Shown in pieces: positions 31,105 to 43,283 of a DNA stretch of 64,000 nucleotides (the first letter of the stretch is position 1; each line of letters opens with the position of its first letter). The stretch covers positions 124,001 through 188,000 of the forward strand of contig VXIS01000027.1 of assembly GCA_008704415.1 (NCBI GenBank). The letters are read 5' to 3'. A program made the position numbers and the translations under genes. The notes beneath the pieces were generated by a model. It saw only the letters and a list, made by a program, of their open reading frames with translations. It ran no database searches and was not told the origin of the DNA. Source of the DNA: Sphaerosporella brunnea. Taxonomy: Eukaryota; Ascomycota; Pezizomycetes; Pezizales; Pyronemataceae.

Positions 31105-31914
31105 ATGTACGACGCTCTTGTCCAGTTCTCTGACACCCACTCGCCGTTCCTTTCAACCGCCATCCCGCGGACTCGCGATCCATCACCGCATGCCGACCCT
31201 GTTTGTTTCGCGCCAGGCTCTGCGACCACGGCGAGAAACAGTGTCTTTATCGACACGACTGGCGCTGAGTGGGGTGTGCACGCACGGGCACGCGACGGCT
31301 CGCACTGTGGCTGGGATGGGAAAGCTCGACATCGGGCTCAGGCATCAATCTCGGCACGGATGACCCGGCTCGGTTCGCACGTCTCGCCGGTGGCTGCTCA
31401 CCCCACGCCTCGGCTCGCTGGACACTCCGGCCGTCGATCGGGATGCGCCGGCTGGCACCACAGCCCGCACGGCCCGGTTTCCCCCGCATGCACATCACGG
31501 CTCGGCCGCCACTTCACTCCTCGGGCGGTGTTGACTGGAACCGCTCGCTTCACGCACCGACCTCGCTTGATACCTCTGCCTACGGTGGTTTCACACCCTA
31601 ACGGTCACCCTGAGGGATATTTCAGGCTTTCCGAGACGAGCGCTCTCACCACCGTCAACATACGAACGCATATCGACATCACTGCAACGATCTTTCTCTC
31701 GCTCCTGCACCCCGCCGGCTATCGTAATTTTCATGACCCTCCCTACGTCCACCCGGCAGGTCGGTTGACCGCTATCGGCGACTTTGCTTCCCGCCGATCA
31801 ACGTCGCGCGCCGCAACGTACGCCGGGGAGTCACAGTCGCATACCCGCTCGGCTACCTATACATTCCGCAACCAGATTGTACATTTTGATACATTTTTGG
31901 CACAGAAGATTTGA
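31105..31914 (+). CDS. Long hypothetical ORF
   Basis: 269 codons open from an ATG at 31105, longer than expected by chance in this region, but no domain, repeat or intron is recognisable. The product is rich in His, Pro, Ser and Arg. A shorter frame on the other strand overlaps. It may be a real but unknown gene or a by-product of high GC. Confidence 0.25.
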   Translation: MYDALVQFSDTHSPFLSTAIPRTRDPSPHADPVCFAPGSATTARNSVFIDTTGAEWGVHARARDGSHCGWDGKARHRAQASISARMTRLGSHVSPVAAHPTPRLAGHSGRRSGCAGWHHSPHGPVSPACTSRLGRHFTPRAVLTGTARFTHRPRLIPLPTVVSHPNGHPEGYFRLSETSALTTVNIRTHIDITATIFLSLLHPAGYRNFHDPPYVHPAGRLTAIGDFASRRSTSRAATYAGESQSHTRSATYTFRNQIVHFDTFLAQKI

Positions 31915-32049
31915 GGTAGGGTCGCCTGCTGTCATATATCCGCGGCTAGGACTAACTGCGGTCTAGTATGTCGTTGCAGGTTATGCGTACTCGATCCCTC
32001 CTCAAGAAACGATCTTCGGGTTACAGAATCTGCAACTCTCAGGATTGAT

Positions 32050-32665
32050 TCAACAACATTCTGCACATAGTCGCATGGATTGCTCGTGCCCCTGCTGGGT
32101 TCGCCTGTCTTTCCCGTGGACTATGCTGTTTGTGCCTATTCTTTTGGCCCGTTGTTGGCTTCGTCTGTGGATGTTGGTGTGTTCTTGTTCACGCTTCGCT
32201 GCCTTGTTGGCGTGTTTAGCCTTGTCGGCGTGTTTTGCCTGTGTCATGCAGTTTTTGCCTATCGTCTCTGCCATTTTCTGCTTCTGTTGGTCAGTGAGTG
32301 TACGGTCCAATCGCTTTGCGCGCATCGATGTGTCCCGGTGCGTAGCCGTGGAGCACGGTATCTGTCTGTCGGTTTGAGTTGCGTGAATATTTGTCTGTTC
32401 TCGATCACTCGTTGATTGTCTGTTTCGCTTTCGTATTGCGTCGTTTTAGAGTATCATTTCTGCCATTGTCGACATCTGTTTGTTCCTGAGATGGCTTAGA
32501 CGCAACCGATAACTCTTCACGTTGACTGTACCAAAGTTCCATCACCCAATTACGGACAGCATCCGTACTTCCTGGAAGCAGATCCTGAACTCGAGAATTG
32601 AAGTCATAAAAAAGGTTGCGAAAACGTCCAGTCTCAATATGATGGAAACCAATGTGAGCACACAC
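32050..32665 (-). CDS. Hypothetical charged ORFs
   Basis: Two adjacent minus-strand frames look more coding than their surroundings. 32665-32405 reads RFRNLFYDFNSRVQDLLP and NWVMELWYSQREEL with a Lys/Arg tail; its in-frame upstream codons give KCLQCTW. 32325-32050 reads DQQKQKMAETIGKN and KHADKAKHANKAAKREQE. An intron could link them, but I see no clear donor and acceptor. Confidence 0.25.
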
Positions 32666-32736
32666 AATCCAGGTGCACTGGAGACATTTAAAAGAGGTAA
32701 GCCGAACATTCTGCCCACGGCCTCAGGGCTCCGGCC

Positions 32737-32900
32737 TGTACTCGGCGTGCTCACAATCAACCGATTTGTTGTGCGATGCGATCGATCTCGTCTATGCGGC
32801 CTCTGCGACTTGCCGCCGACGACCTCGATTGAGTTGTGCTCGCCGGAGGGAGAGAGCCAGAGTTGGGACAGCTCTTCTATGGCCCGCGCGACATTAAGGC
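32737..32900 (+). pseudogene. Decayed partial duplicate of the coiled-coil gene's exon 1
   Basis: CTCACAATCAACCGATTTGT matches the start of the coiled-coil gene at 33460, then similarity jumps to its TTGTGCGACGCGATCCATCT region and continues to GCCCGCGCGACAT. About 100 bp of exon 1 are missing in between. Several small indels and stops destroy the frame. Confidence 0.75.
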
Positions 32901-33299
32901 GGTGTTGTGGGGCGAGGGTGCGGGCACAATCACGGAATGTCACTCGAATTGAGATCAGATTATCGCTTATCTTATCGATCCACTATCAATCGGGTTGCTT
33001 AGGGTTAGCGACTTTGCCGCTTACTAAGCCTGTTTCAATACCACACCGCGGCAGATGCTTGCTTTCCGCAGCGTAAGGACGAAGTGCTTGGGGTTCGATG
33101 CACCACGAAGTAAAAACGGCCGTGGGGACTGCCACATGACGCCCGGTGGAGCCGTACGCCGCGTGGGGTTGACGAAAGCCCGAACGCCAGAGTGATCGTG
33201 TATGCATCTCGTTCCAGTCTTGCCCTTCGCTTAGTAAACACCCTACGACGCCGAAACGCTTCCACATCCTTGACCCCCAACCCTTCCTCCAGAAACCCT

Positions 33300-33405
33300 A
33301 CCTTCCTCCCATAAAACGAACACCGACCCTTCGTTCCACTACTCCCTCTTCCTCCCACAAAAACCAACACCGCCCCTTCGTTCCGCTACACCATCTTCCT
33401 CCCAT
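33300..33405. repeat. 47-bp repeats upstream of the coiled-coil gene
   Basis: CTTCCTCCC recurs at 33302, 33348 and 33395 with similar sequence between (ACACCG-CCCTTCGTTCC). The stretch is pyrimidine-rich on the plus strand and lies 50-150 bp before the ATG, so it may be part of the promoter. Confidence 0.65.
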
Positions 33406-33451
33406 CAACACTACTACAAAGAACCGAGAAACCCACACCCAGCACATAACC

Positions 33452-34954
33452 ATGCCGTCGCTCACAGTCAACCGATTCGCCACGCTCTCGATAGCGCCCC
33501 CTGACATCACCGTTCTCGTCACCAAGAAGCAGGGAACCGTTCAGGTTTTCGCAGACAGCAACTCGCTCCGCGACAGCGGCGGGGAGGAGTTGTGCGACGC
33601 GATCCATCTCGTCTATGCGACCGCTGCGGGGCAGGCTGGACTCTCGGCCGACGAGCTCGATAGAATGGTGCTCGCCGCAGGGAGAGAGCCAGCGTTGGGA
33701 GAGCTCTCCGATGGCACGCGCGACATGTACGAGCGCGCCCAGAACTCCGGGCTCACCAAAGACCAGGAGAAGAACTGCATGCGTATCCTGCGCGAGGTAC
33801 TCGTCAGGGTAAGCTAATCACGGTCCCTGCGTTTGTTGGTGACACCGCTAACGGTATAACAGTGGTCTCGCTCGGTGGGCGGAGGGTATCTTGCCCGCGA
33901 TTTCTGGCAGGGCCTATATAATCACTCCGTTGTGGACCTCGTCGAGCACATGCTCAACAACGAGCACAGGAGCGTTTTCCTTGCCTTCACGGGTAAAGGC
34001 GAGGCTCAGATCCACCGCTTCGCACACCTCTATTCGCGCAACCCGTCGCTGTTGTCGGAGTTTTCGGCAGCAGTGCACACGGTGACGGTTGGTGACGTGA
34101 TTGACGCGGTCGAGCTGTGGCTTGCTCACAACATGCCGGATGCGACTATGTTGCGCGATATGCTGCTTTGGGAGCTGCAGGTCTGGAGATTCGCAAACGT
34201 ACCCGATGCTGATCGTCAGAAGGAATTCCACGAACACGTGAAAGCCCTCAACGAGAAACGCGTACACAACCAGGATATTTCGGAAATTGCAGAGAGGTAC
34301 AACCAGGCCTGTAAGCAGGAGTGGATCCGACGCGCGGAGGAGGCGAAGTTGCTGGTGACCTACGACCAACACGACAGACTGAGAAACCAGCTGGAGGCGA
34401 CTGAGATCACGGTGGCTGGCCATGAAGCGTCGATTGCCTCTCTTATCCAGGACAACGCCACGCTGACCAATCAGAACGCTGCTCTGCAGACGTCTGTTGA
34501 TTCCCTCACCAATCAGAACGCTGCTCTGCAGACGTCGGTTGATTCCCTGACCACTCAGAACGCTGCTCTGCAGACGTCTGTTGATTCCCTCACCAATCAG
34601 AACGCTGCTCTGCAGACGTCTGTTGATTCCCTCACCAATCAGAACGCTGCTCTGCAGACGTCGGTTGATTCCCTGACCACTCAGAACGCTGCTCTGCAGA
34701 CGTCTGTTGATTCCCTCACCAATCAGAACGCTGCTCTGCAGACGTCTGTTGATTCCCTCACCAATCAGAACGCTGCTCTGCAGACGTCTGTTAATTCCCT
34801 CACCAATCAGAACGCTGCTCTGCAGACGTCTGTTGATTCCCTGACCAATCAGAACGCTGCTCTGAAGACGGCTCTTGATTCCTTGACCGACCGTTACGAC
34901 AAGCTGGCCGAGAAGATGGATCTAATTCTTGCAGGTCAGGTGGAAAAAGCGTAA
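33452..34954 (+). CDS. Two-exon gene, long coiled-coil repeat protein
   Basis: Exon 1 is 33452-33808 and exon 2 is 33863-34954. The 54-nt intron has a GTAAGC donor, GCTAAC branch site and AACAG acceptor, in phase 0. The product is 482 residues. Residues 1-200 are mostly helical and contain SADELDRMVLAAGREPALGE and VGGGYLARDFWQGLYNH; I recognise no family. Residues about 280-320 are charged helix (RRAEEAKLLVTYDQHDRL). From about residue 321 to 460, ten 14-residue units (TNQNAALQTSVDSL) form a heptad-compatible array with Leu and Val at core positions, then a closing helix (DRYDKLAEKMDLILAGQVEK). The repeats predict a long parallel coiled coil. No signal peptide or membrane segment is seen. A decayed duplicate of exon 1 lies upstream. 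The function is unknown. Confidence 0.8.
34466..34885 (+). repeat. 42-bp coding minisatellite, ten copies
   Basis: Ten 42-bp units in frame. Units 1-3 and 4-6 form two copies of a 126-bp higher-order repeat, sharing the same ACCACT variant in the third unit and the same GTCGGT variant in the second. Units 7-10 are more uniform, and the last is diverged (AAGACGGCTCTTGATTCC). Confidence 0.95.
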
Positions 34955-35732
34955 ATCTCTGGTATCGGTAGTATCGGAGGCTAATACCGGCAATGGTACT
35001 GCACTATATTCAATATTTGGTTTTCCGGGGTACACTACTTAAAATGTTTTGTTTCGGGATTATGCAATTCACTGTACGGTCGTTGTTTTCATTCCATGTG
35101 TGCCTGTGTTGTGCGTGGCGTGTCCGGATGTGTCCGGGAATGCTATGCCTATCGCGCCCGTCCGCCCTAGATCAAGAAAGTGAACAGCCACAACAGGTGC
35201 AGTTGAGAACCTGGCTGCCCGGCGCCGATATCGTACGATTACAAACAGAAGGAAGGGATGGAGCGGGGCAAAGTGAGGCTACCCGGAGCCTGCGTAAGTT
35301 GCCAGAGATGAATTGGATGTTTGGACTTTCGTTGGGCGACTTCCCATGCGCAGCGATGTAGGGATGTACATAGGCAGAGTGACGCTTAGTGAGGCTGGGT
35401 AGATAGAGATCTCTTCCGCAGCACCAGACCTCCCATGCGGCACACCCTTCCTCTAGATGCCGCACAAAAAACACAACCGGTACGTGGATATTGCGGACCC
35501 ATGCCGGAGCACACTGCTTTTTAACAGACACTGCGCTGCAAAGGCGGAAACGTCCACTTTACAATCGTAGGTCTGAGCTCTGGCAAGGGAGGTAGCAACA
35601 CTCTGTCGCGATAGATAGAATCCTCAACGTCCATAAGGATGCCTTCGTCTTGCTGCATGCATATTGGTTTCGCACGGCCAATCCCATCTGAGATTGCATT
35701 CCACACTGAACCGGGAACAATCAGACGCCCAA

Positions 35733-35810
35733 CGAGGCTGAATCGCCCTGAACGGGGTTTCGAACTGGCGAAGTGTCAATTCAATGCTCTACCAAAAAAT
35801 GGCAATAAAA
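35733..35810 (-). tRNA. Degenerate tRNA-like sequence
   Basis: On the minus strand it has GGTAGAGCATTGAATT (a D-arm to anticodon-like stretch) and AGTTCGAAACC (a good B box). The ends ATTGC and GCGAT can pair. The A box is poor and the T stem does not close, so it is probably a pseudogene. Confidence 0.35.
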
Positions 35811-35885
35811 GCGCTGGGCAACCGCCATTCCCTCGTTCCCCTTTCATCTCCGACACGCATACCTTTTCGTCAGCAAACAGCAACA

Positions 35886-36411
35886 TGTCTTCACTCAACA
35901 GACTTAAACCCCCGTCGCTCGGTCAGGCGCGCCTCCCGGGCCGCCACGGCTGAAATCACCCCCCTATACACTGTTGAAAAGATCGCCAGCGACGCCAACT
36001 GTCGCCGCGCCAAGCGTCGCAAGCAGAAGGCAAAGCGTCGCATCGCTCGCAAGGCGACGCCGGCCATCAAGAACACCGTCACGACTAGCAACTCGGTCCC
36101 GACCTCGTCGCACGGTGATGACGATGTAAGCACCGATGACGAGATGGACTTCGACGACATTCCTTCCTACTTCTCACACTTCGGCAGCGAGGGCGGCCGT
36201 CGATGATCACCTGGACTGCGACAGCGTTCCTTCCTCGCAGATTTCCTCGCCCCGGCACGATGCAGACGAAATGATTGCCGGTATTCAGATGGGCTTCGGC
36301 GACATGCCTTCCTCACAGATTTCTTCACCCCGGCACGCTGGAGGCGATATTACTATCTGTGATGAGATAGATGACTACGACCAGCAAAAACAGAAACAAC
36401 AACAACGATAA
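35886..36411 (+). pseudogene. Small basic/repeat gene with two frameshifts
   Basis: The ATG at 35886 opens MSSLNRLKPPS but stops after 22 codons. One base offset from it, a frame reads AEITPLYTVEKIASDANC, a basic stretch (RRAKRRKQKAKRRIARK) and acidic DDVSTDDEMDFDDIPS. A second offset near 36200 continues VDDHLDCDSVPSSQISSPRH and repeats the unit as MGFGDMPSSQISSPRH, ending in a Gln-rich tail at 36411. No intron fits either junction, so two indels are the simplest reading. The basic stretch resembles that of the six-exon gene at 54.6 kb (KKRRDKQRAKRK). Confidence 0.45.
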
Positions 36412-36902
36412 GCCTCAACAATTGTGGATACCGGTGGCGCTGTCGAAAGCGAGGATCGATTGGAGGATTGGAGGTGGTAGTGGTACAACGGTCATGTATA
36501 CTACCGAATTTACTCGACGACAATGCGGGATTTTAAAACTTTAAATTTTGACTTTCCCGCATGCTGGGTGAGGATAGGCCGCATTTTTTTTGGTTGGCGT
36601 CAAGGCGAATGACGTCGCCATGACAGGACGCGTATTCATGGTGTGCGTGAGCGGTCTTTCACACAGCTGTTGCGATTGTCATCAATTCTCGCCCAATACA
36701 TACGTTCATGTCGACCGATGCACACTGGTCTGCTCTCGCATCCGGCGCATGTCCTTAGGTCCAATTCTGTGCTCTCCGCCGCTGTTACATGAGGCAGCCG
36801 TACCATCATCCCCTGCACTGGGCACAGTACCTGGCCGAAACGTCTGTCCTTTGAGCCGGATACTGTGCTCTGTCCCTCTTGCATCGAGCCCACGTTCACA
36901 GG

Positions 36903-37703
36903 CAGGGCGGTCAAAAGTCCGGCCAGTCCGGCTTTGAGTGCGGCCTGAACCGGACTGATCGACACGGGCTTTTGAAATCTCGGCCCGTTTGGACCAGGCT
37001 TTTCGGATCGAGACCCAGACGCCTACAGGCGCCGGCCAGGCCAAGAAATCCCGGGCGCGCGGGGGGCCGACAGCCATCTGGGTTTTTTTGCTTATATACA
37101 TCAAGAAATATGAAGATTCCAAAGCTACCCTTCCATCTCTGCCGCCCGCTGCTCCAAGTCACTCAGCATAGGCTCAACCTGATGAATCTTTGAACCCACC
37201 GCGTATACAAGACCTTCCCTCGCCCAGGATTTGAGGCATTCTATTGCTTCAATAACATCGTCTCCCAAGGAGCCACGCTAATCGGTACTCGTGTATCTAC
37301 CCCTAGAAACTGTTAGTGATGCTTCCATCGACACCAACTTCGAAGCAGAGTCTCACCCGCTGAACACACGTTCGGCAAAACGTCAGCATCTCCGCTCCTC
37401 CGTATTCCGATTCGCGTCTGACTTGTTGTAGTTGGACTTGATCGACAAGTCTTGATAGCGATCGACGTTTTAGCTGCGGCTGAACGAGCGCCGAAAGAGT
37501 AGCGCTTTTAGTCCCCTTGAGCTCGGCGCAATGACCCACCCGATCTGCAATCCGATACCGTGTCCCGGGCGGGATCTATTAGATACCCAGGTTTTTAGTA
37601 TTCTGCCCCAAACCTGTCGGGCTTTCCACATCTTCGGCCCAACCTGACGCACTACGTGGGGCCCCGTTTGACCTGGGGGCCGGCCGGATTATTGACCGTC
37701 CTG
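36903..37703 (+). mobile_element. hAT family CAGGGC, copy D with both ends
   Basis: 801 bp between CAGGGCGGTCAAAAGTCCGG and a right end TTATTGACCGTCCTG, whose complement CAGGACGGTCAATAA matches the left terminus. The 8-bp flanks TTCACAGG and TTCGCAGG differ at one base. On the minus strand the interior still encodes the last part of a hAT transposase (FAERVFSG, then LGDDVIEAIECLKSWAREG). It is therefore an internally deleted, non-autonomous copy. Confidence 0.88.
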
Positions 37704-38670
37704 TTCGCAGGTGTTGGCAGAGCGGTCCGCGCATAGCACCGCAGACGAGAGAGACATTTCGAGACTGCACTTTTCTCATGAGACCGAGACCCTCGGTGAG
37801 AATTCTCGGCTCATATGCAACACTGCTCACAAGAGTCAAATTTCCACTCCAGTCTATTCTGCGCAGCGGGGAAGGAAAAATACAGTACCCAAACCGAAAC
37901 GTGAGCCCAGATTGCGCCTAGCCTGGCAGAATGGGAGGCTAATCTGAGCCGGCCCTTGGCCGAGGCCCGTAGTCCAGTGCCCTACTAAACTCCCCCCAGC
38001 CTCGCCCGTGGGTAGATCTACAAGTAGGTTGTCCAGGCGGTCGTGGTGTGTGGGAAAACGAACAGAGGAGTGAGGATGCGAAGACGAGGTGCCATGCTGG
38101 CGATCGTGAGGACCTTCGAAGAATTCACCAGATGGGCACTGTTATAAGGGGGTCTGAGGCTTTTTGGTCGACTTGGCCTCCTAGCGGCCAGCGCTATCCC
38201 CACCCATCGCTTGCTCCCAGGGACTCAGGCTCCGTCCCTTGGCGCTGCTCCGTGCTACTAGCTTGCAGTCTAACTGCACGGTTTTCTTCTTCTCATCTCG
38301 GAGATAGACCTCCCATTCCGGCCCTCGGTTCGGCATTGGTATCACGGTATTTGATGTCCGTCCAACCGCTGCCGGGACGAACTGCACTAATGCTACTTCC
38401 AGCACCACGCCATCTGGGCATGACGTGTCACCTCCCTACCCACTGCGGTTGGTGCCGGACTGCTTATGGAGCAGTGTAGATTAGTGGGCACACATAGCCA
38501 CGTCAACCGTTGAAAGTACGATCAAGCAGCAAAGCCGTCCTATACGTGACCAAAGCGGCGGCGAGCAGTAATCCGGTCCATCATTTCCCCTCTGTGTGAT
38601 ACCAGGGTAGCGTGGGGTGCTGCCGGAAACCACATCCCCACCGTCATGCGGTTCTGGAGTTAGGGACTGC

Positions 38671-39388
38671 CAGGGCGGTCAATAGTCCCGCCGGCTGTCA
38701 GGTCAAACGGGGCCCCACGGAGTGGGTCAGGTCGGGCCCCTGATGTGGCAAGCCCGACAGGTTCGGGCCGGCATAAGAAAAACCTGGATATCTGATAGGT
38801 GCCGGCCGGTGCCCGATATCCTGAATCAAGGCCGGGTCGGTCATTGTGCGGAACGCCGGGCTAGTAAAAGCGCTAATCGGTGCTCGTTCCCCCGCAGCTG
38901 AAGCGTGGATCGCAATCAAAAGACTGGTCGATCCACTCCAAAAACAGCAACCCGGATGAGAGTCGGAATACTGCGGAGCGCAAATGCTGACATTTTACTC
39001 ACAAACCTCGCAAGTTCGACGCACTTTAACCCAAGAAATACAGGTCAGAAGAGAGGCGGATGAATATGGGGGACGTTATGCTCACAAATCCAACGATTTC
39101 GGATCAGCGGGCGGCGGAGATCGAGGGGTATTTGGGGGTCCTTCAGGTTGTTGAATTTGTATCTCGCGTTCATGTTTCTTTCCTGGATGTATGTGTTGGC
39201 AAAAAACTACAGATGCCTGGCGGGCCTGCCGGGCGCCGGGTACTTCTGGGCCTGGCGGGTGCCCGTAGGCGCCTGGGCCCCGATCCAAAAAGCCTGGTCC
39301 AAACGGGCCGTGATTTCAAAAGCCCGTTTCAATCGGTCCGGTTCAGGCCGCGCTCAACGCCGGACCGGCCAGACTTTTGACAGCCCTG
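38671..39388 (-). mobile_element. hAT family CAGGGC, copy E, inverted
   Basis: 718 bp, opposite in orientation to copy D. The ends are CAGGGCGGTCAATAGTCC and ACTTTTGACAGCCCTG, and the flanks are identical 8-bp duplications GGGACTGC (38663-38670, 39389-39396). The first 140 bp match the last 140 bp of copy D in reverse complement. Confidence 0.93.
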
Positions 39389-39396
39389 GGGACTGC

Positions 39397-42300
39397 AGGG
39401 TCTTTGGCCACGCGTTGAAACTTCTTTCGAATATTGCCAAAAACACAAAGATGGCCACTGTGATGTAAAGCAGAGGGGTGATTGTACAGTTTCAGGGCTT
39501 CCTTTCATCCACCAACAACTACAAGCTACAAAAGCGTGTTTGGCGACTGTACACATCTCAATCCTTCCAGAGGCTCGACAGGCTACCATCCGCAGCAGTG
39601 TTACTGCCAGTCCACCTTTGCCTGCAGCCCACATAGCATTGTGGCTTCGCTTCTAGCCTATTCAAATACGTCCCAGCACGCTGGCGCGGTGGGCTACTGC
39701 GAAAAAGGCTTGTAAGATGGCGTTCGCTGGCAAGCGCATGTAACTGGAAACCATCAACCCATTATCACCAGGCTATGCGGCTGAGCTGCAAGCTGCGGCC
39801 TGCGAAGCGGCTTATGAATCCCGTGAGAAATATGCCTGATCCGGTGGCGAGGCAAAGTTGGCGGACATTTCATGGTGCCCACTGCCTCTTTGACCTGTTC
39901 TGCGGCCACCGCAGCCAACACTCCTGGGAACCGTCAATGTCAAGGATGAGGCTGGATATAGCCCATGTGAATCGGCGCACCTATTTATGCACCAGACGCT
40001 AGTGTTGTACGCAAGGTTGTCGACGGCCCCACCCAGCCATCTAAACACATCGTTGAGGACGCGTTGTTGAGACTGCCGCGTTTCGGGTTACAGCAGTGTC
40101 AAAAGGACCGAATGCAACTACATCGAATTCATGGTGCGGAAAGAAATTATATGATGCGGGTGAATCCTCTATGATATTAGCCTTGAGTGAGCTGTAGGTG
40201 TGTTCGGCTCTTCAAACAGTGCCGGTGATAAATCATGTAACTGTAAACATTGTTCAAAGAAATCAATCTTTGTTGATTAGAATCTGACTGTCATGTTTCA
40301 ATGCAAGGCGCTCCGAAGACCCCTTGCTCGGGCAGCAAACCAAGCGGCGTGTCCGCGGACAGCGCGAGTGCGAGGATCGTGTCTGTCTCAACGTTGTGTT
40401 TGCGGAACTGCATGATATGGAAAAACCTGCAATTTCGTGAAACGCCCCATCTCCAACAATAAGGCAGTTTTGCAATCATGGTTGGCGTGGCAAGAGTACG
40501 GAGAAAAGGGTTACTATCAGATCTTTTTTTTTTGTACGCGACTTAGTGAACCTGGTCGTTATCACAACCGTATGATTATTATGATCTGCCCTACCATTGC
40601 CCTGCGCGGCGGCACACTGCCTGTGATGCGAGGAATAGAAAAGGCGTCTGCGGAGGACTCCTATATTGCGTTGTGATCCCTCGCGGTAAGCCTATGAATA
40701 TGACAATCGCAAGGGCGAGATCACGACTGATTCGAGTATGAGGGAACATGGAAGTGCGAACCCAAATCCCAGGTGAGAATGCTTTTAGATTTTGAAGTCG
40801 ACCGATTGTGGTACGCAGCCATCGGATGTGCAGTGAAGTTCAAGCTGCCTACGGGCAAGCAAGATGGGGTCATCAGCTGACAGTCATCTGTCTAGGGACG
40901 GCACGCCAGCCAGCATGCTGCCATCAAGCTACCGCCCCGCACTTCACTGAGGTTGCGCCGTATGGCGACTACTAGCACCGCCACCGCATAAGCATTATTT
41001 GAACTTCTTTTTGACCAGCCGGATTACCCTTGATGTCCCCAAATATTCAGGGTTCAAGGAGGGAACGTGGTCGCCAGGTTGAGGTCGCGATCGCGTAGGT
41101 TGGAGTCTCTGATCTTCAACACTTGCAATGCGTAGTTGTCATAGTTTCCTAGCGCTAGTGCCGTCCCGTGAATCCGGTGCATCTCCCTGAATGGGGTTTC
41201 CCATTCGATTGGCCGGTCATTTTCGCTGTGTCTGTTCTGATCACTTTGTGATTGCTGAGGCATGCCATGCTAATCCAGGCGTCCGACAACGGCAGCGTTG
41301 TCACTTGCCCACCGGCCGGCGGGCAAGGTTTCATTGTAGCCTTATTGCCGGTTTGTTTCCGCGCTAGCCCTATCCTAGACAGCGACAACTCCATGGAAGT
41401 GTACTCATAGCCCGGGCACCTGTGGTTTGACCTTCACCAAAAATCCTGTCCCGGGAGGTCTTGGTTGCAGTGGTGCATCTAATTCAGGATGAAAGAACGG
41501 GTTACGATGGGTGCATCAGTGCCACAACCATCAGCAGTATCGGGCTTTCGGCAACTCCAATATTTGCGGCAGCGAAGCCTCCTTGACCGGGGTCATCGCG
41601 TTTTCACAACACAGACCCTGACTGGCACGCCCCCCAGATCAGAACATTTCCCTCTTCTTTGGAAAACGGCGAGTGGTCGATTCGCTGCTTCTCCGCGCTT
41701 AGAGGTCGGGGCGTTCAATTGCCACCTGATCTGCGATATCGAGAGCCTGCCAGGATGGCGTTGGGAATGCCTTGAACCAGTCAACCGCATCCGCACCAGA
41801 AGACGCAGTCCCGTGCGCAAATGACTGGGCCAACATACTCGGTCTCGCGCTTTACTGGGACGTGGGCGGAGGCGTTGCAGGTTCTCATCTTCGTCATCGC
41901 GTACTGCCAAAATGCTCTGTCGCAGCCGGTTTCGGGTTGAGGGGTTGCCGAGCAGGCTGCATTCGGAGACTTTTGCTGCGCGTTGGGCGTGCTGATACCG
42001 CATTTATGAAGTATGAATTGCTGTTGCCATGGAAGGTCAACCTGTACCGGAACACAAGTCGCCGACCGGTTGTGACGTTCATCCTAGTGACAGTTGCGAT
42101 GGGGCAGGACCTCAACACAGATGAAGAATGAAGTGTTTGAACGGACAATCGGGAGGCGTTTGGGTTTGAGAAATCTCAATTGACTGAGTTACTGAACATT
42201 TGCACCCCAGATGCCGAATGGAATGCACCCCGGCTCTCCACAAGCTCGTGGAACTTATTTATGGACCGCGCGTAGATCTATCTTCAAGGCAAACACTCGC

Positions 42301-43283
42301 CTCCATGATGGTGGCGTAGTATGATGCTGTAGCGTTGTTTCAATTTGCCACTGGCTTCGTCGACAGAATGCCGGCTCATAGGATGGCGACACGTCCACAC
42401 ATGTGGTTGTGATGCTCAACACGGTGTCCACAATCACGTACCCTGAAACATAAGCTTGATTTGTTCACGGCGAGCTTGCAACTGCGACGCCCATACCGCA
42501 GGTAACACGATGACTGCGTGCAAACAGCGCCATCGATACAGGCAATAGAAAAAACAGCACACGCAGTGCGGGTCTGTGGAGCAAGTTGACAACGCAGATT
42601 CACTCATGTTCCCCGTGCGGACAGAGTGATATGCAGTGAGGCAATTTGAAACTGCCGCGATCACTGTATCGTTGACCAATGGCAACTGGGCAATGCAAAG
42701 GTCACGCACTGTCGCACCATCGTATTCCCATTCGATTCCGACTACAGGCCGTATTGGAGATTGCTGCGCAGGCATCACCAGCAGAACTCCAATCCCGAGA
42801 CGAGATATGCGGAGTTCCGCGACTAAATGAACAGCGAACTCATGATTGTTCCCAAGACGCGCGATAATCGAAATGAAGACCATCGCGTAAACCGACTGCG
42901 GAAGAGATACCAACAAAATAGGCGGAGTGCTTGGCAAAAGTACTCCACACGTCTCACGGTTATCCATCAGTGCTCCACTCCAGGTGGCAGGCGTCCGAGT
43001 TCCACTCTCCGGCGAGACGATGGTGCTACGACTCACGTCACAGGTGGCACAGTGGACCGCACCCAAGTGCTGGCCTATCACAAGCACACCATCATCACGG
43101 CTGAACACTCCAGCGAGGCCACCGCAGCCATCGACGTCTGTGAGACTCGTCTCATGTGCCCCCTGGACGAGGAGGAACACATGGTGCACGCCGGCGATTT
43201 TGCACACCCAGTGACTTCGTGAACCGAGGCGCAACATATTGCTGGTGATACCAGAAGGCTGTCCAGAACACTGAGAATGATGG
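39397..43283. other. Stretch without a supported gene
   Basis: Several frames of 70-130 codons and one of 267 codons (43237-42434, minus) are open, but none shows a domain or clear splice structure, and overlapping frames exist on the other strand. I leave them unannotated. Confidence 0.4.

Noticed and set aside
42434..43237. 267-codon minus-strand ORF
   Set aside because: No domain, no splice structure, and overlapping frames on the plus strand; not enough for a gene call.
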